64,000 bases of DNA, from positions 397,522 through 461,521 of the forward strand of contig NZ_GG700805.1 in NCBI RefSeq assembly GCF_000160875.1. The letters are read 5' to 3'. Position numbers and translations under genes: made by a program. The stretch is from Lactobacillus iners DSM 13335 (GTDB lineage Bacteria > Bacillota > Bacilli > Lactobacillales > Lactobacillaceae). Shown here in pieces: positions 1 to 9,265 of the stretch. Numbering within the stretch: position 1 is the stretch's first letter; each line of letters opens with the position of its first letter. The notes below the pieces were generated by a model, which was not told where the DNA came from, did no database searches, and saw nothing but the letters and a program-made list of their open reading frames with translations.

Positions 1-2
1 AT

Positions 3-176
3 GGTTATGCTCAAATTGAAAGTTTTTCAAGATTAACTTTATCTGTTGCTAAGAAATATTTACCTAATAATGTGCCAATTGAGATACGTATTGAATCCGT
101 TAATAATTTACAGGCGACTATCACTAAAAATGATGCTGATGATAGTTATTATGTTCATGTTTTTAGTGGTGAATAG
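3..176 (+). CDS. camS: CamS family lipoprotein, C-terminal end (partial)
   Basis: An open frame enters from the left edge and stops with TAG at 174-176, just before the gatC ribosome binding site. The last residues include GYAQIESFSRLTLS and end YYVHVFSGE. This resembles the end of CamS, the sex-pheromone-precursor lipoprotein. In lactobacilli camS normally lies between ligA and gatC, so both position and sequence fit. Only about 57 residues are visible, so neither the lipobox nor the start can be checked. Confidence 0.75.
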   Translation, partial: GYAQIESFSRLTLSVAKKYLPNNVPIEIRIESVNNLQATITKNDADDSYYVHVFSGE

Positions 177-186
177 GAGGTAAAAG

Positions 187-489
187 GTGAAGATTACAAA
201 AGATGAAATAATTCATGTTGCTAAATTGTCTAGATTAGAATTTAATGCTAAAGAAATTGATAAATTCACAGAGCAAATGGGTGAAATAATCAATATGGCT
301 AACCAGTTAGGCGAAGTAAATACTGATGGTGTAGAAGAAACAGTTCAGGTTGTTGACCGTGATACTGTATTTAGAGCAGATGAGCCTGAACATTGGCAAA
401 GCAAAGCTGAATTGATGAAGAATGTGCCTGATAAAGTTGATGGCTTTATTAAAGTACCGGTTATTATTGATAAGGATGATAATGCCTAA
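187..489 (+). CDS. gatC: Asp-tRNA(Asn)/Glu-tRNA(Gln) amidotransferase subunit C
   Basis: GatC is the small subunit that wraps around and stabilises GatA in the GatCAB amidotransferase, which makes Gln-tRNA(Gln) (and Asn-tRNA where needed) by transamidation in the cytoplasm. The 100-residue product starts [19 protein letters not shown] and contains the family hallmark VAKLSRLE; the length is normal. The start is GTG at 187, about 5 bases after AGGAGGT. The stop overlaps the gatA start (TAATG), so gatC, gatA and gatB are translationally coupled in one operon. Confidence 0.96.
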   Translation: MKITKDEIIHVAKLSRLEFNAKEIDKFTEQMGEIINMANQLGEVNTDGVEETVQVVDRDTVFRADEPEHWQSKAELMKNVPDKVDGFIKVPVIIDKDDNA

Positions 490-1928
490 TGAATTATTTA
501 AATGAAACAATCGAATCATTAAACAAAAAGTTAAAGAATAAAGAAATAACTGCTGAGCAGTTAACACAAGATACTCTAGCAAAGATTAAAGAGCTTGAAC
601 CTAAACTTAATGCTATGATTACTGTGATCGATGATGCTAAACCTGCTGAAAATTTAGATTTTAGTAATGAATTAGCTGGGATTCCAATTGCAGTGAAAGA
701 TAATATTATCACTAATAATGTCAAAACCACTGCTGCTAGTCATATTTTGTATAATTATGTGCCAGTTTATGATGCTACTGTAGTATCTAAATTAAAAGCA
801 GCTAAAATGACGATTATAGGAAAAACTAATATGGATGAATTTGCTATGGGATCATCTAGTGAAAATTCATACTTTGGAGCACCAAAGAATCCATGGGATT
901 TGACTAAAGTTACAGGTGGATCATCAGGTGGTTCAGCTGCAGCTGTAGCTGGTGGTGAAGTAATTGCTGCTTTAGGTACTGATACAGGTGGATCTATTAG
1001 ACAACCAGCCGCATTTAATGGCATATTTGGTATCAAACCTACCTATGGACGTGTATCTCGCTGGGGATTAATTGCTTTTGGTTCATCTTTAGATCAAATT
1101 GGTGTTATGACGAAGCGAGTACAAGATTCTGCTAAGATTTTGAATGTATTATCTGGTGCAGATGATCATGATGCAACTGTTTCTGAACGTGAAGTACCCG
1201 ATTTTACTAAGGCATTAAATCAAGATGTTAAAGGATTAAGAGTTGCTGTACCTGAAGAATATTTTGGTGAAGGAATTAGCGAAAAAGTTAAAGCATTAAT
1301 TAAAGAACAAATTAAAGTTCTGGAAGATCATGGTGCTATTATTAACAAAGTTAGCTTGCCACATACTAAATATGTAATTCCAGATTATTATATTATTGCA
1401 TCCAGTGAGGCTTCATCGAACTTACAACGATTTGATGGTATTAGATATGGTTATCGTTCTAAAGATGCTAAGAACTTATTAGACGTATATGTTAAATCTC
1501 GAAGTGAAGGATTTGGTGATGAAGTAAAACGCCGTATTATGTTAGGATCATTTGCTTTATCAGCTGGTTCATATGACCGTTTCTTCAGACAAGCTGCTAA
1601 AGTTAGAACGTTAATTTGTCGTGACTTCGAAAAAATATTTGAAGAAAATGATGTTATTGTAGGTCCTACAACACCAACGCCAGCATTTGGACTTAATAGT
1701 AAAACTAAGGATCCATTAGAAATGTATGCTAATGATATTTTGACTATTGCAGCAAATTTAGCTGGTGTACCTGCAGCTAGTGTACCTGCCGGTTTAGTTG
1801 ATGGGATGCCAGTAGGATTGCAGATTATGGCTAAACGTTTTGATGAGGAAAGTATTTTCAGAGTAGCTGATTTTATTGAGCGTAGTAATAAGTTTTATGA
1901 AAAGAAACCGACGGGATTGGAGGACTAA
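489..1928 (+). CDS. gatA: Aspartyl/glutamyl-tRNA amidotransferase subunit A
   Basis: GatA is the glutaminase subunit of GatCAB: it hydrolyses glutamine and passes ammonia to GatB. The product is 479 residues, a normal length. The amidase-signature triad is visible as Lys70 (in PIAVKD), cis-Ser145 (in GGSSGGSA) and nucleophile Ser169 (in [10 protein letters not shown]); the spacing matches the known GatA enzymes. The gene starts one base into the gatC stop codon and ends 3 bases before gatB. No defect is visible. Confidence 0.98.
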   Translation: MNYLNETIESLNKKLKNKEITAEQLTQDTLAKIKELEPKLNAMITVIDDAKPAENLDFSNELAGIPIAVKDNIITNNVKTTAASHILYNYVPVYDATVVSKLKAAKMTIIGKTNMDEFAMGSSSENSYFGAPKNPWDLTKVTGGSSGGSAAAVAGGEVIAALGTDTGGSIRQPAAFNGIFGIKPTYGRVSRWGLIAFGSSLDQIGVMTKRVQDSAKILNVLSGADDHDATVSEREVPDFTKALNQDVKGLRVAVPEEYFGEGISEKVKALIKEQIKVLEDHGAIINKVSLPHTKYVIPDYYIIASSEASSNLQRFDGIRYGYRSKDAKNLLDVYVKSRSEGFGDEVKRRIMLGSFALSAGSYDRFFRQAAKVRTLICRDFEKIFEENDVIVGPTTPTPAFGLNSKTKDPLEMYANDILTIAANLAGVPAASVPAGLVDGMPVGLQIMAKRFDEESIFRVADFIERSNKFYEKKPTGLED

Positions 1929-1931
1929 TTA

Positions 1932-3362
1932 ATGAATTTTAAATCGACTATCGGATTGGAAGTCCACTTCGAATTAAAGACTAAAAGTAAAATCTTTTCT
2001 CCATCACCGGTTACTTATGGTGCAGAAGTTAATACTGCTACTAATGTAATTGATTGGGGAATGCCTGGTGTTTTGCCAATGGTTAACAAGGAAGTATATC
2101 GCTTAGGATTGATGGTTGCATTGGCAACAAATTCACAAATTTCACCAGTTACCCATTTTGATCGTAAAAACTATTATTATCCTGATAATCCTAAGGCTTA
2201 CCAAATTACTCAATTTTTCCAACCCTTAGCTCGCAATGGTTATATTGAGGTTGAAGTTAATGGAAAAAAGAAGCGAATTGGTATTCATGAAATGCATATC
2301 GAAGAAGATGCAGGTAAAAACACACACGGAACCAATGGTTATTCATATGTTGATTTGAACCGTCAGGGTGTTGCTTTACTTGAAGTTGTGTCTGAACCTG
2401 ATATGGAAACACCAGAAGAAGCTTATGCTTATCTTGAAAAATTACGTCAAATTGTTCAGTTTACTGGTGCATCTGATGTTAAGATGGAAGAAGGCTCCAT
2501 GCGTGTTGATACCAATATTTCTATTCGACCTGCTGGTCAAAAGGAATTAGGTACGAAAGTGGAAATGAAAAATTTGAATTCTTTCCAGCATGTTCGTCAG
2601 TCTTTAGCTTATGAAGAAAAACGCCAAGCTGCTGTATTACTTTCTGGCGGTCAAGTTCAACTTTCAACGCGTCGTTTTGATGAATCTACAGGTAAGACCG
2701 TATTAGAGCGTGTTAAGGAAGGGGATGCAGATTATCGCTACTTCCCAGAACCTGATATTGCACCATATCATATTAAACAAAGCTGGATTGATGAAATTAA
2801 GGCCTCATTGCCTGAGTCACCATTTGATCGTCGTAAACGTTATGTTAATGAATATGGCATTAAAGAATATGATGCAGATGTTATTTTACAGACTAAAGAG
2901 TCTAGTGATTTTTATGATGCAACTGTTAAAGCTGGTGCCGATGCAACATTGGCAGCTAATTGGCTAAATACACAAGTTAATGGATATCTGAATGAAAAGC
3001 AAGTTGATCTTGATGAAGTTAAATTAACGCCAGAGCATTTAGCTCAAATCATTAAGATGATTCAAGATGGTACTATTTCATCTAAGATTGCTAAGAAGGT
3101 ATTTCAAGAAAGTATTGAACATGGTACTGAACCAAAGAAATATGTTGCTGACAAAGGAATGATTCAATTATCAGATTTATCTGTTTTAGCTCCATTAGTT
3201 GCTAAAATTGTAGATAATAATCCTCAATCAGTAGAAGATTTTAAAAATGGTAAAGATCGTGCAATTGGTTTCTTAGTTGGTCAAATTATGAAAGAAACTC
3301 ATGGTAAGGCTAACCCTAAAGTTGTTAATGAATTAATTAATAAAGAATTACAAAGTCGCTAA
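1932..3362 (+). CDS. gatB: Aspartyl/glutamyl-tRNA amidotransferase subunit B
   Basis: GatB binds and activates the mischarged tRNA and completes transamidation within GatCAB. The 476-residue protein begins with the family motif [17 protein letters not shown]. It carries the conserved stretches [18 protein letters not shown] and [17 protein letters not shown] of the kinase-like catalytic core, and ends in the GatB/YqeY tRNA-binding domain (from about residue 330 to [13 protein letters not shown]). It lies 3 bases after gatA and 19 bases before dagK, in the same operon. Confidence 0.98.
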   Translation: MNFKSTIGLEVHFELKTKSKIFSPSPVTYGAEVNTATNVIDWGMPGVLPMVNKEVYRLGLMVALATNSQISPVTHFDRKNYYYPDNPKAYQITQFFQPLARNGYIEVEVNGKKKRIGIHEMHIEEDAGKNTHGTNGYSYVDLNRQGVALLEVVSEPDMETPEEAYAYLEKLRQIVQFTGASDVKMEEGSMRVDTNISIRPAGQKELGTKVEMKNLNSFQHVRQSLAYEEKRQAAVLLSGGQVQLSTRRFDESTGKTVLERVKEGDADYRYFPEPDIAPYHIKQSWIDEIKASLPESPFDRRKRYVNEYGIKEYDADVILQTKESSDFYDATVKAGADATLAANWLNTQVNGYLNEKQVDLDEVKLTPEHLAQIIKMIQDGTISSKIAKKVFQESIEHGTEPKKYVADKGMIQLSDLSVLAPLVAKIVDNNPQSVEDFKNGKDRAIGFLVGQIMKETHGKANPKVVNELINKELQSR

Positions 3363-3381
3363 TTGAGAAAGGACAAGGAAA

Positions 3382-4290
3382 ATGACAAAGAGAGCACGTT
3401 TGATTTACAATCCTGTATCTGGTCATGAACAAAATATTAGAAATGTTGCTAGTATTTTAGATATTTTAGAACAAGCTGGATATGAAGCTAGTGCTTTTAG
3501 AACCACAGCTGAACCTTTTTCTGCTCAAAAAGAAGCTAATCGAGTTGGTAAAGATGGTTTTGAGTTGATTGTTGGTGCTGGTGGTGATGGTACTATTAAT
3601 GAAATTGTAAATGGGATTGCTCCTTTAGATCATCGACCTCAGATGGCTGTTATTCCGTCAGGTACTACGAATGACTTTGCCCGTGCATTAAAAATACCAC
3701 GTGATGATTTAGTAGCTGCTGCTAAGTTAGTTTTGCAAGGCAAGACTCGAAAAATGGATATTGGCAAAGCTGGCGATAAATATTTTATGAATATAGCTGC
3801 CAGTGGATCGTTAACTGAATTGACGTATGGTGTTCCTTCTGAATGGAAATCTATTCTAGGTTATACTGCATATTTATTAAAGGGAGCAGAGATGTTTCCA
3901 AAAATCAGTAATAATAAGATGAGATTAACTTATGATAAGGGAGTATACGAAGGCGATTTGTCAATGTTCTTTTTAGGGATGACTAATTCGATTGGTGGCT
4001 GGGAACAAGTAATGCCTGATGCTCAATTATCGGATGGGTTGTTTCAATTAATTGTTGTGAAAACATCTAACCCGATTGATATTCTACGATTAATGGCGAT
4101 GGCAATTAATGGTAACCATGTAAAGGATCCTAACATTATTTATACGAAGACTAGATCTTTGAAAGTAGAGTTATTAGATACTTCGCACTCCAAGAAAAAG
4201 ATAGCTGTTAATTTAGATGGTGATATTGGTGGATATTTACCGATGAGTTTTACCAATTTACAGCAACATATTGAGTTTTTTGTTGGTTAA
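3382..4290 (+). CDS. dagK: Diacylglycerol kinase (DagK/YegS type)
   Basis: This soluble lipid kinase phosphorylates diacylglycerol to phosphatidic acid, recycling the DAG released during lipoteichoic acid synthesis. The 302-residue protein has the N-terminal nucleotide-binding domain with RLIYNPVSG near residue 7 and the GGDGT signature at 67-71 followed by INEIVNG. The C-terminal beta-sandwich domain ends in NLDGDIGG. Following gatB is the standard order in lactobacilli. RBS AAAGGA lies upstream of ATG 3382, and a terminator follows at 4307. Confidence 0.95.
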   Translation: MTKRARLIYNPVSGHEQNIRNVASILDILEQAGYEASAFRTTAEPFSAQKEANRVGKDGFELIVGAGGDGTINEIVNGIAPLDHRPQMAVIPSGTTNDFARALKIPRDDLVAAAKLVLQGKTRKMDIGKAGDKYFMNIAASGSLTELTYGVPSEWKSILGYTAYLLKGAEMFPKISNNKMRLTYDKGVYEGDLSMFFLGMTNSIGGWEQVMPDAQLSDGLFQLIVVKTSNPIDILRLMAMAINGNHVKDPNIIYTKTRSLKVELLDTSHSKKKIAVNLDGDIGGYLPMSFTNLQQHIEFFVG

Positions 4291-4306
4291 TATTAATACA
4301 AAAGAA

Positions 4307-4336
4307 AAATAGATAGTTTAATCTATCTATTTTTTA
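4307..4336 (+). terminator. Rho-independent terminator of the gat-dagK operon
   Basis: A perfect 10-bp stem AAATAGATAG / CTATCTATTT with a 6-base loop is followed by a run of T. It sits 16 bases after the dagK stop. Confidence 0.85.
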
Positions 4337-4376
4337 TATATAATAATAGTATGGTATATCAAAAAAAGTAGGGGGG

Positions 4377-5051
4377 GTGTTGATAATATTCAATAAAACT
4401 AATTTAAACATAAAAATTAAGCATTTTAAATTTGGTTATATTGCAGTTAGCATTGTAGTTGTCTTTGCGATGGCAATGGCTAGTTGTGTTTTTGCTAGGA
4501 AAAATAGCAAGCATAGTTCTACATTACGTACATCGAAAGTATCCTTGCAAAAGAAAATATTTAGACCCTATCCAGATCCGACTGATTTAGTTAAGGAAGG
4601 AGAATGGCAAAAATCTAGTGAGAAAAAAGCATATCCTAACCTAAAAAAAGTTAAGAAATTAGTTATACGTGTTTCCGTTAAGGGGAATAGAGTTTATTTA
4701 CTTGATAATAATAAAGTTATCTATACTATGTTAGCTAGTTGTGGTAAGTATAAAAATGGCAAATCATTAACACCTCTTGGCAAATATCAGATTATTGGTG
4801 GTAGGGGAGATAAATTTTTTAATTCTAAGCTTAATGAAGGTGCTCTAAATTGGGTTAGTTGGACGGAAAATTGTGTATATTTATTTCATTCTGTTCCAAT
4901 ATGTAAGAATCAGAAAATAAATAAATCTGAAGCTGCAAAATTAGGCAAGCAGCCAGCTTCTAATGGTTGTATACGTCTTAGTTTGCCAGATTCTAAATGG
5001 CTTATGGATAATGTACCTACGGGTACACCTGTTGTTATTAAAACGCATTAA
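4377..5051 (+). CDS. L,D-transpeptidase (YkuD domain) with N-terminal membrane anchor
   Basis: This is a cell-wall enzyme that forms or exchanges 3-3 peptidoglycan cross-links using a catalytic cysteine. The 224-residue protein has a hydrophobic signal/anchor at about residues 20-40 and a YkuD domain from about 95 to the end. The catalytic motif is HSVP (His171) followed by SNGCIRL, with Cys198 as nucleophile and Arg200. The start is GTG 4377 (or TTG 4380) within a G-rich RBS; ATG is not used here, so the exact start is uncertain. It is a single-gene unit with its own terminator. Confidence 0.9.
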   Translation: MLIIFNKTNLNIKIKHFKFGYIAVSIVVVFAMAMASCVFARKNSKHSSTLRTSKVSLQKKIFRPYPDPTDLVKEGEWQKSSEKKAYPNLKKVKKLVIRVSVKGNRVYLLDNNKVIYTMLASCGKYKNGKSLTPLGKYQIIGGRGDKFFNSKLNEGALNWVSWTENCVYLFHSVPICKNQKINKSEAAKLGKQPASNGCIRLSLPDSKWLMDNVPTGTPVVIKTH

Positions 5052-5090
5052 AAAAGAACTACATGTCGTGAACATGTAGTTCTTTTTTTT
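5052..5090. terminator. Bidirectional terminator
   Basis: A 15-bp perfect stem (AAAAGAACTACATGT and its complement, loop CGTGA) has A and T runs on both sides. It lies between the convergent L,D-transpeptidase gene and the BI-1 gene and can serve both. Confidence 0.88.
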
Positions 5091-5094
5091 GGTA

Positions 5095-5808
5095 TTAACG
5101 GCGATTGTCGCTAAAACCAAAAATCTGTAAAAATTGGATAAATAAATTGATAAAATCTAGATACAAAGTCAATGCACCGATTATAGCTAAGCTTGTAGTA
5201 GCAATTTCGTCATGATTTTGAATGAAGATATTCTTCATTTTTTGAGCATCCCATGCAGTCAAAATTGTAAAGATAACAACTGCAATATAAGAAAAGATGT
5301 AGGTTACCATAGGATTACGCAAAAACATATTGATAATAGTAGCTACGATTAAACCAATTAAAGCAGCTGATGCATAAGATCCTAAATTACTTAAATCTTT
5401 CTTGGTTGTTGTGCCGATGAAAGCCATCGTGATAAATACAGCACTACTTGATAAAAAAGCGGCAGTGATGCTTGTTTGAGTGAATGCTAAACAGATAATA
5501 GAGAAAGTTAATCCGTAAACCATCGCTGTAAGCATTAATAACACAAATGATAAAATAGGATTTTTACTAAAACTAGTTCCAATGATCAAGGCAAATGGTA
5601 ATATCAATAGTACAAAAGATAGTGCATGATTTTGGCTTAAAGCGTTGAAAAATTGGTTAGCGAAAAAGTGTAAAACTGTATATGCAGTCGCAGCTGAAAC
5701 TAAAATTGCTAGGGCTACGATACTATACATTTTAGTTAGAAAACGATTCAAAGCAACATTGTCAACAATGCTACGACGTGTTTGAAAAATATTTTCAAAA
5801 TTATTCAT
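5095..5808 (-). CDS. Bax inhibitor-1/YccA family membrane protein
   Basis: This is a seven-helix integral membrane protein of the BI-1 (TMBIM/YccA/YetJ) family, whose members include pH-sensitive calcium leak channels and modulators of FtsH proteolysis. The 237-residue protein has a short cytosolic N terminus, then hydrophobic helices from about residue 25 to 230. A conserved TAWDAQKMKNIF stretch lies before the last helices. RBS GGGAGGAAAT precedes ATG at 5808. It is monocistronic. The exact role in this host is not deducible. Confidence 0.88.
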   Translation of the reverse strand: MNNFENIFQTRRSIVDNVALNRFLTKMYSIVALAILVSAATAYTVLHFFANQFFNALSQNHALSFVLLILPFALIIGTSFSKNPILSFVLLMLTAMVYGLTFSIICLAFTQTSITAAFLSSSAVFITMAFIGTTTKKDLSNLGSYASAALIGLIVATIINMFLRNPMVTYIFSYIAVVIFTILTAWDAQKMKNIFIQNHDEIATTSLAIIGALTLYLDFINLFIQFLQIFGFSDNRR

Positions 5809-5883
5809 TATTTCCTCCCATATAATAATTAAATACTATAGATTTAACTAATATTATAACTTATATTTTATACTAAACCAAAA

Positions 5884-7263
5884 TTATTGCATTATACCAT
5901 GTATTCTTTTTAATCCAATACCACTAATTCCAGAAATGATGGAAAAAATAGGTGAAAATAGACTGAAAAATGTAAATGGTAAAAAGGTTAAAACTGGTAC
6001 GCCTAAGGTTGAAGCTGCAAAAGCACCAGCTACTCCCCAAGGAATTAAATAGTTGATAACACTCCCGCCGTCTTCTAGAACACGACTGAGTGCTAATGAT
6101 GATAAGCATAATTTAGTGTATGCGGACTTATATGCCCTTCCTGGTAAAATAACAGACAAATATTGTTCGCCAACTAATAAATTAATGCCAATGCCTGATA
6201 AGATTGTAGCAATGATTAAGCTACCAGGCGTTTTTAATTTAGCAACTAGAGGACTCATTGCACTTTGTACAATGTTAAATTTCATTAATAATCCACCTAG
6301 TGATAAGGTTGAAATAATTAAAGCGACTGTTTCCATCATGCTAGCAATTCCTCCACGACTTAAAAGGGCATTGAATGCTGCATCGTTGGTTTTAGCCACA
6401 TAACCATTAACAATAATTTTATTCAGTGAAGCTATTGATTGGTGTGGATTTTGGATAAAAATTATAATAATAGAGATGGTAATATTTAAAAATAAAGTTG
6501 GAATAGCTGGTATTTTTTTCCATGCACAAAGTACCATAAAAATAATTGGAATGATGGTCCACCATGAAATCATAAAATGACTTTTTAAAATATGTGATAA
6601 AGTTTCAATTCTAGCTGCATTCATTGCACCACCATGACCTAAAATGGTAAATAATAATAATGAGCAGAAGAAAGCTGGTAAGGTAGACCATAACATATTT
6701 TTAATATGTGCAAATAACTCACTTTCTGCGACAGCCGATGCTAAATTAGTCGAATCAGATAGTGGCGACATTTTATCGCCAAAAACCGCTCCCGAAATGA
6801 TAGCTCCAGCTACTAATCCAGGATTAGCTTTCATCGAAATGCCGATACCAAATAAGGCAATACCTATAGTTGAAATGGTTGTAAAACCCGATCCGATAGC
6901 TACACCGATAATTGTACAGACTAGAAAGACGGATGGTATAAAATAGTTACCATTTAGTAAGTGAAAACCTAAATACATAATGGATGGAATAATGCCACTT
7001 TTAATCCATAGGCTGATTAGGGCTCCAATTAGGATAAAAATAAAGATAGGGATAATTGCGACACCAATACCTTCTTTGATACCATCTTGGATTGATTGCC
7101 AACTGTAACCATGAAAAAATTTGATCCAAAAAATAAATAGGCAAATAGTAAACAATACGGGAACTTCTGGTGCTATTCCCAATTTAATTACTGAGGTTCC
7201 TAGAATGAATAATAAAGCCAGTAAAATACAGATTGCTTCATTGAATGTAACTTTGTGTTTCAT
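5884..7263 (-). CDS. nhaC: NhaC-family Na+/H+ antiporter-like transporter under T-box control
   Basis: This is an inner-membrane transporter of the NhaC family with about 11-12 hydrophobic helices; the signature GDKMSPLSDSTNLA falls near residue 165. I choose ATG at 7263, preceded by GGAG, over the upstream TTG at 7275. A complete T-box leader lies directly upstream. Antiporters do not normally need amino-acid control, whereas T-box-linked NhaC/YheL homologues have been proposed to be amino-acid (tyrosine) transporters. The substrate may therefore be an amino acid, which is inference. Pumped ion and substrate cannot be told from sequence. Confidence 0.9.
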   Translation of the reverse strand: MKHKVTFNEAICILLALLFILGTSVIKLGIAPEVPVLFTICLFIFWIKFFHGYSWQSIQDGIKEGIGVAIIPIFIFILIGALISLWIKSGIIPSIMYLGFHLLNGNYFIPSVFLVCTIIGVAIGSGFTTISTIGIALFGIGISMKANPGLVAGAIISGAVFGDKMSPLSDSTNLASAVAESELFAHIKNMLWSTLPAFFCSLLLFTILGHGGAMNAARIETLSHILKSHFMISWWTIIPIIFMVLCAWKKIPAIPTLFLNITISIIIIFIQNPHQSIASLNKIIVNGYVAKTNDAAFNALLSRGGIASMMETVALIISTLSLGGLLMKFNIVQSAMSPLVAKLKTPGSLIIATILSGIGINLLVGEQYLSVILPGRAYKSAYTKLCLSSLALSRVLEDGGSVINYLIPWGVAGAFAASTLGVPVLTFLPFTFFSLFSPIFSIISGISGIGLKRIHGIMQ

Positions 7264-7275
7264 AAAATGCTCCAA

Positions 7276-7490
7276 ATAAAAAAACCGTTGATATATAAAT
7301 CAACGGGACGATATGATAACCGTGGTACCACCCATATTAATGCTACGCAATACTCATATCAGGTGATAACGGCACTGAATATGGCCGAATAAATCATGTT
7401 TTACATGTCCGCTGTAATTCGAAAATTTTGCCTGACCGATTTGCACCTACCATCGGCTCTCTTGCTCTTAACAAAATTTCTACTAAAATG
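7276..7490 (-). promoter_or_regulatory. T-box riboswitch leader
   Basis: On the minus strand the leader contains the T-box core GGGTGGTACCACGG (7320-7333). It ends in a terminator hairpin CCGTTGAT/ATCAACGG (7285-7306) with a T run just before nhaC. Stem I has the distal element GATGGTAGGTGCAAATCGG, and a CATGT-AAA-ACATG hairpin follows. The core TGGTACC implies discriminator base A. The specifier lies in or near GAATTACAGC; TAC (Tyr) or TTA (Leu) are both possible and I could not settle the register. Confidence 0.9.
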
Positions 7491-7504
7491 AATTTTCTGA
7501 AAAC

Positions 7505-7533
7505 ATGATAGCAATATTAAAATGCAATGTCAA
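7505..7533 (-). promoter_or_regulatory. Sigma-A promoter for the T-box/nhaC transcript
   Basis: TTGACA and TATCAT (minus strand) are separated by exactly 17 bases, immediately upstream of the T-box leader. Confidence 0.85.
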
Positions 7534-7618
7534 TAAAAATTGAATAAGTTTCAAATATACACAAATTGCGGCTTTTTTTGTATCATATAGTAATGAATAA
7601 CTGGTGTGAGGTTTAAAA

Positions 7619-8971
7619 ATGGAAAAGAATCAAATTGTTGAATTAGAAATAACAGACTTATCTTATGAAGCAATGGGCGTAGCTCACTATGAAGGATTAA
7701 CAATTTTTGTGAATAATGCTTTACCTGGTGAAATTGTGCAGGCAAAAATATTGAAAATTAAGAAAAATTTTGCTTTTGCCAAAGTGGAAAAGTTCTTACA
7801 AAAAAGTTCCGATCGGATGGACGTGCCTCTGCGTCAATGGGTGCAAACTGGCTTAGCTGCTTTAGCTCATATGAAATATGAAAGACAATTAGAATTTAAA
7901 AAAAAGCAGGTAGTGAATTTGTTAGAAAAAGTCCATCTTAATAAAAAAGTTAATGACTGTTTAGCTAGCCCAGAATCAACAGCATACCGAAATAAGGCCC
8001 AAGTTCCCGTTAGAATGGTTAATGGTCAATTAGAAGTAGGTTTCTTTAGAAAACATTCGCATGACTTAGTACCAATGACTGATTTTTTAACAACTGACAA
8101 AAAAATAGATGCAGCCGTGGTAGCTGTTAGAGATATTTTACGAAAATTTAATGTTCCCGCATACGATGAAATTAAACACAATGGTGAGGTTAGGTATTTA
8201 GAAATCAGAAGAAGCAAAGCTAATGGGCAATTAATGATTGTTTTAGTTTGCTTGCACAAATCTTTTAACAATCTTGATGCCGTAGTCCAAGCTATCAAAT
8301 CATTAGACAATGTTGCCTGTGTTATTTTAAATCATAATCCACATAAGACGAATGTGATTTTAGGTGAAAAAGAATATATTTTAGCAGGTAATGGAGAAAT
8401 AGTTGATAAAATTGGTGATTTATCATTTAAGATTTCATCACAAAGTTTTTTCCAAATAAATTCGTTGCAGACACCACGTTTATATAATTTGGCTATTCAA
8501 AAAGCCCAACTGACAGCTGATGATGTAGTAATCGATGCTTATTCTGGTATTGGTACAATTGGTTTATCAGTTGCTAAGCATGTAAAAAAAGTGTTAGGTG
8601 TTGAAATTGTAAGGGATGCAGTGAAAGATGCCAAAAAAAATGCCATTTTAAATGGCATCAATAATGCAGAATATTTTGAGGGAAAAGCAGAAGAATTAAT
8701 GCCACAGTGGGCTAATGAAGGCTTAAAAACTGATGTGATTTTTGTTGATCCACCACGCAAGGGACTTACAGATACTTTTATTAAGGCAGCAGTAGCAACT
8801 AGTCCTAAAAAAATTGTCTATATTTCGTGTAATCCAGCTACTATGATTAGAGATTTGCAAGTTTTTCAAGCAGCAGGTTATGATTTTGATTGCATTGATC
8901 CAGTTGATATGTTTCCGCAAACGCCACACGTTGAGACAATCGTGTTGCTTTCCAAACTAGGCTCAAAATGA
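7619..8971 (+). CDS. rlmD: 23S rRNA (uracil-5-)-methyltransferase, RlmD/RumA family
   Basis: This SAM-dependent enzyme makes m5U in 23S rRNA. The 450-residue protein has an N-terminal TRAM domain (about 1-60), the SAM motif DAYSGIGTIGL (306-316), VDPPRKGL (376-383) and catalytic Cys404 in YISCNP. The four-cysteine iron-sulfur motif of enterobacterial RumA is absent, the region reading PLRQWVQTGLAALAHM. The end HVETIVLLSKLGSK is the well-known attachment site for serine-recombinase elements, and here it forms the left border of the accessory island. The start ATG at 7619 follows a weak GAGG. Confidence 0.95.
   Translation: MEKNQIVELEITDLSYEAMGVAHYEGLTIFVNNALPGEIVQAKILKIKKNFAFAKVEKFLQKSSDRMDVPLRQWVQTGLAALAHMKYERQLEFKKKQVVNLLEKVHLNKKVNDCLASPESTAYRNKAQVPVRMVNGQLEVGFFRKHSHDLVPMTDFLTTDKKIDAAVVAVRDILRKFNVPAYDEIKHNGEVRYLEIRRSKANGQLMIVLVCLHKSFNNLDAVVQAIKSLDNVACVILNHNPHKTNVILGEKEYILAGNGEIVDKIGDLSFKISSQSFFQINSLQTPRLYNLAIQKAQLTADDVVIDAYSGIGTIGLSVAKHVKKVLGVEIVRDAVKDAKKNAILNGINNAEYFEGKAEELMPQWANEGLKTDVIFVDPPRKGLTDTFIKAAVATSPKKIVYISCNPATMIRDLQVFQAAGYDFDCIDPVDMFPQTPHVETIVLLSKLGSK
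8927..8953 (+). other. Host rumA 3'-end attachment site (left junction)
   Basis: The codons for HVETIVLLS at the rlmD 3' end match the repeated island motif in position and peptide, starting CACGTTGAGA. This is the host version against which the internal copies should be compared. Confidence 0.75.
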
Positions 8972-9244
8972 CATATTAGTATTGAGCTTCCACTTGACGA
9001 GATGGATATTACCTGTGCGGAGAGTAAAGCAACTTATGAATAAATTAAAATTTATTTTTTTTAAAAGTATGGGTTTAAGATGTCAACACTTCATATTGTG
9101 CAAGTGAAGAGAAAATATGGTTTAGATGTTAAGGAACATTATAATATGTCTAAAAGTCAGAAACAGAAAAGACCACAGTGTTCAATTGAAAAGTAAGAAG
9201 CTATTTTGGATGCGTTGAAGTATTTTAAGATGGTGTATTATTAA
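8972..9244 (+). pseudogene. Decayed RumA C-terminal extension (element-borne tail)
   Basis: Directly after the rlmD stop, the same frame continues for 91 codons with only internal stops and no frameshift. It reads HISIELPLDEMDITCAESKATYE, then KYGFKMSTLHIVQVKRKYGLD and EAILDALKYFKM. From memory this resembles the tail fused to RumA where serine-recombinase elements have inserted in Clostridia-related genomes. The internal stops (three TAA/TAG before the final one) show it is dead here. It marks a past insertion junction. Confidence 0.7.
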
Positions 9245-9265
9245 AACAATAGGGGGGCATAGACA

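Noticed and set aside
4371..4379. Seven-G run before the L,D-transpeptidase as a phase-variation site
   Set aside because: The run overlaps the RBS/start region rather than codons; it might affect translation, but there is no frame switch and no sign of variability.
5052..5090. Attenuator or regulatory RNA
   Set aside because: The hairpin lies between two converging genes and has the form of a shared terminator.
7400..7430. Definite tyrosine specifier in the T-box
   Set aside because: GAATTACAGC allows TAC or TTA depending on the fold; I could not fix the stem I register by eye.
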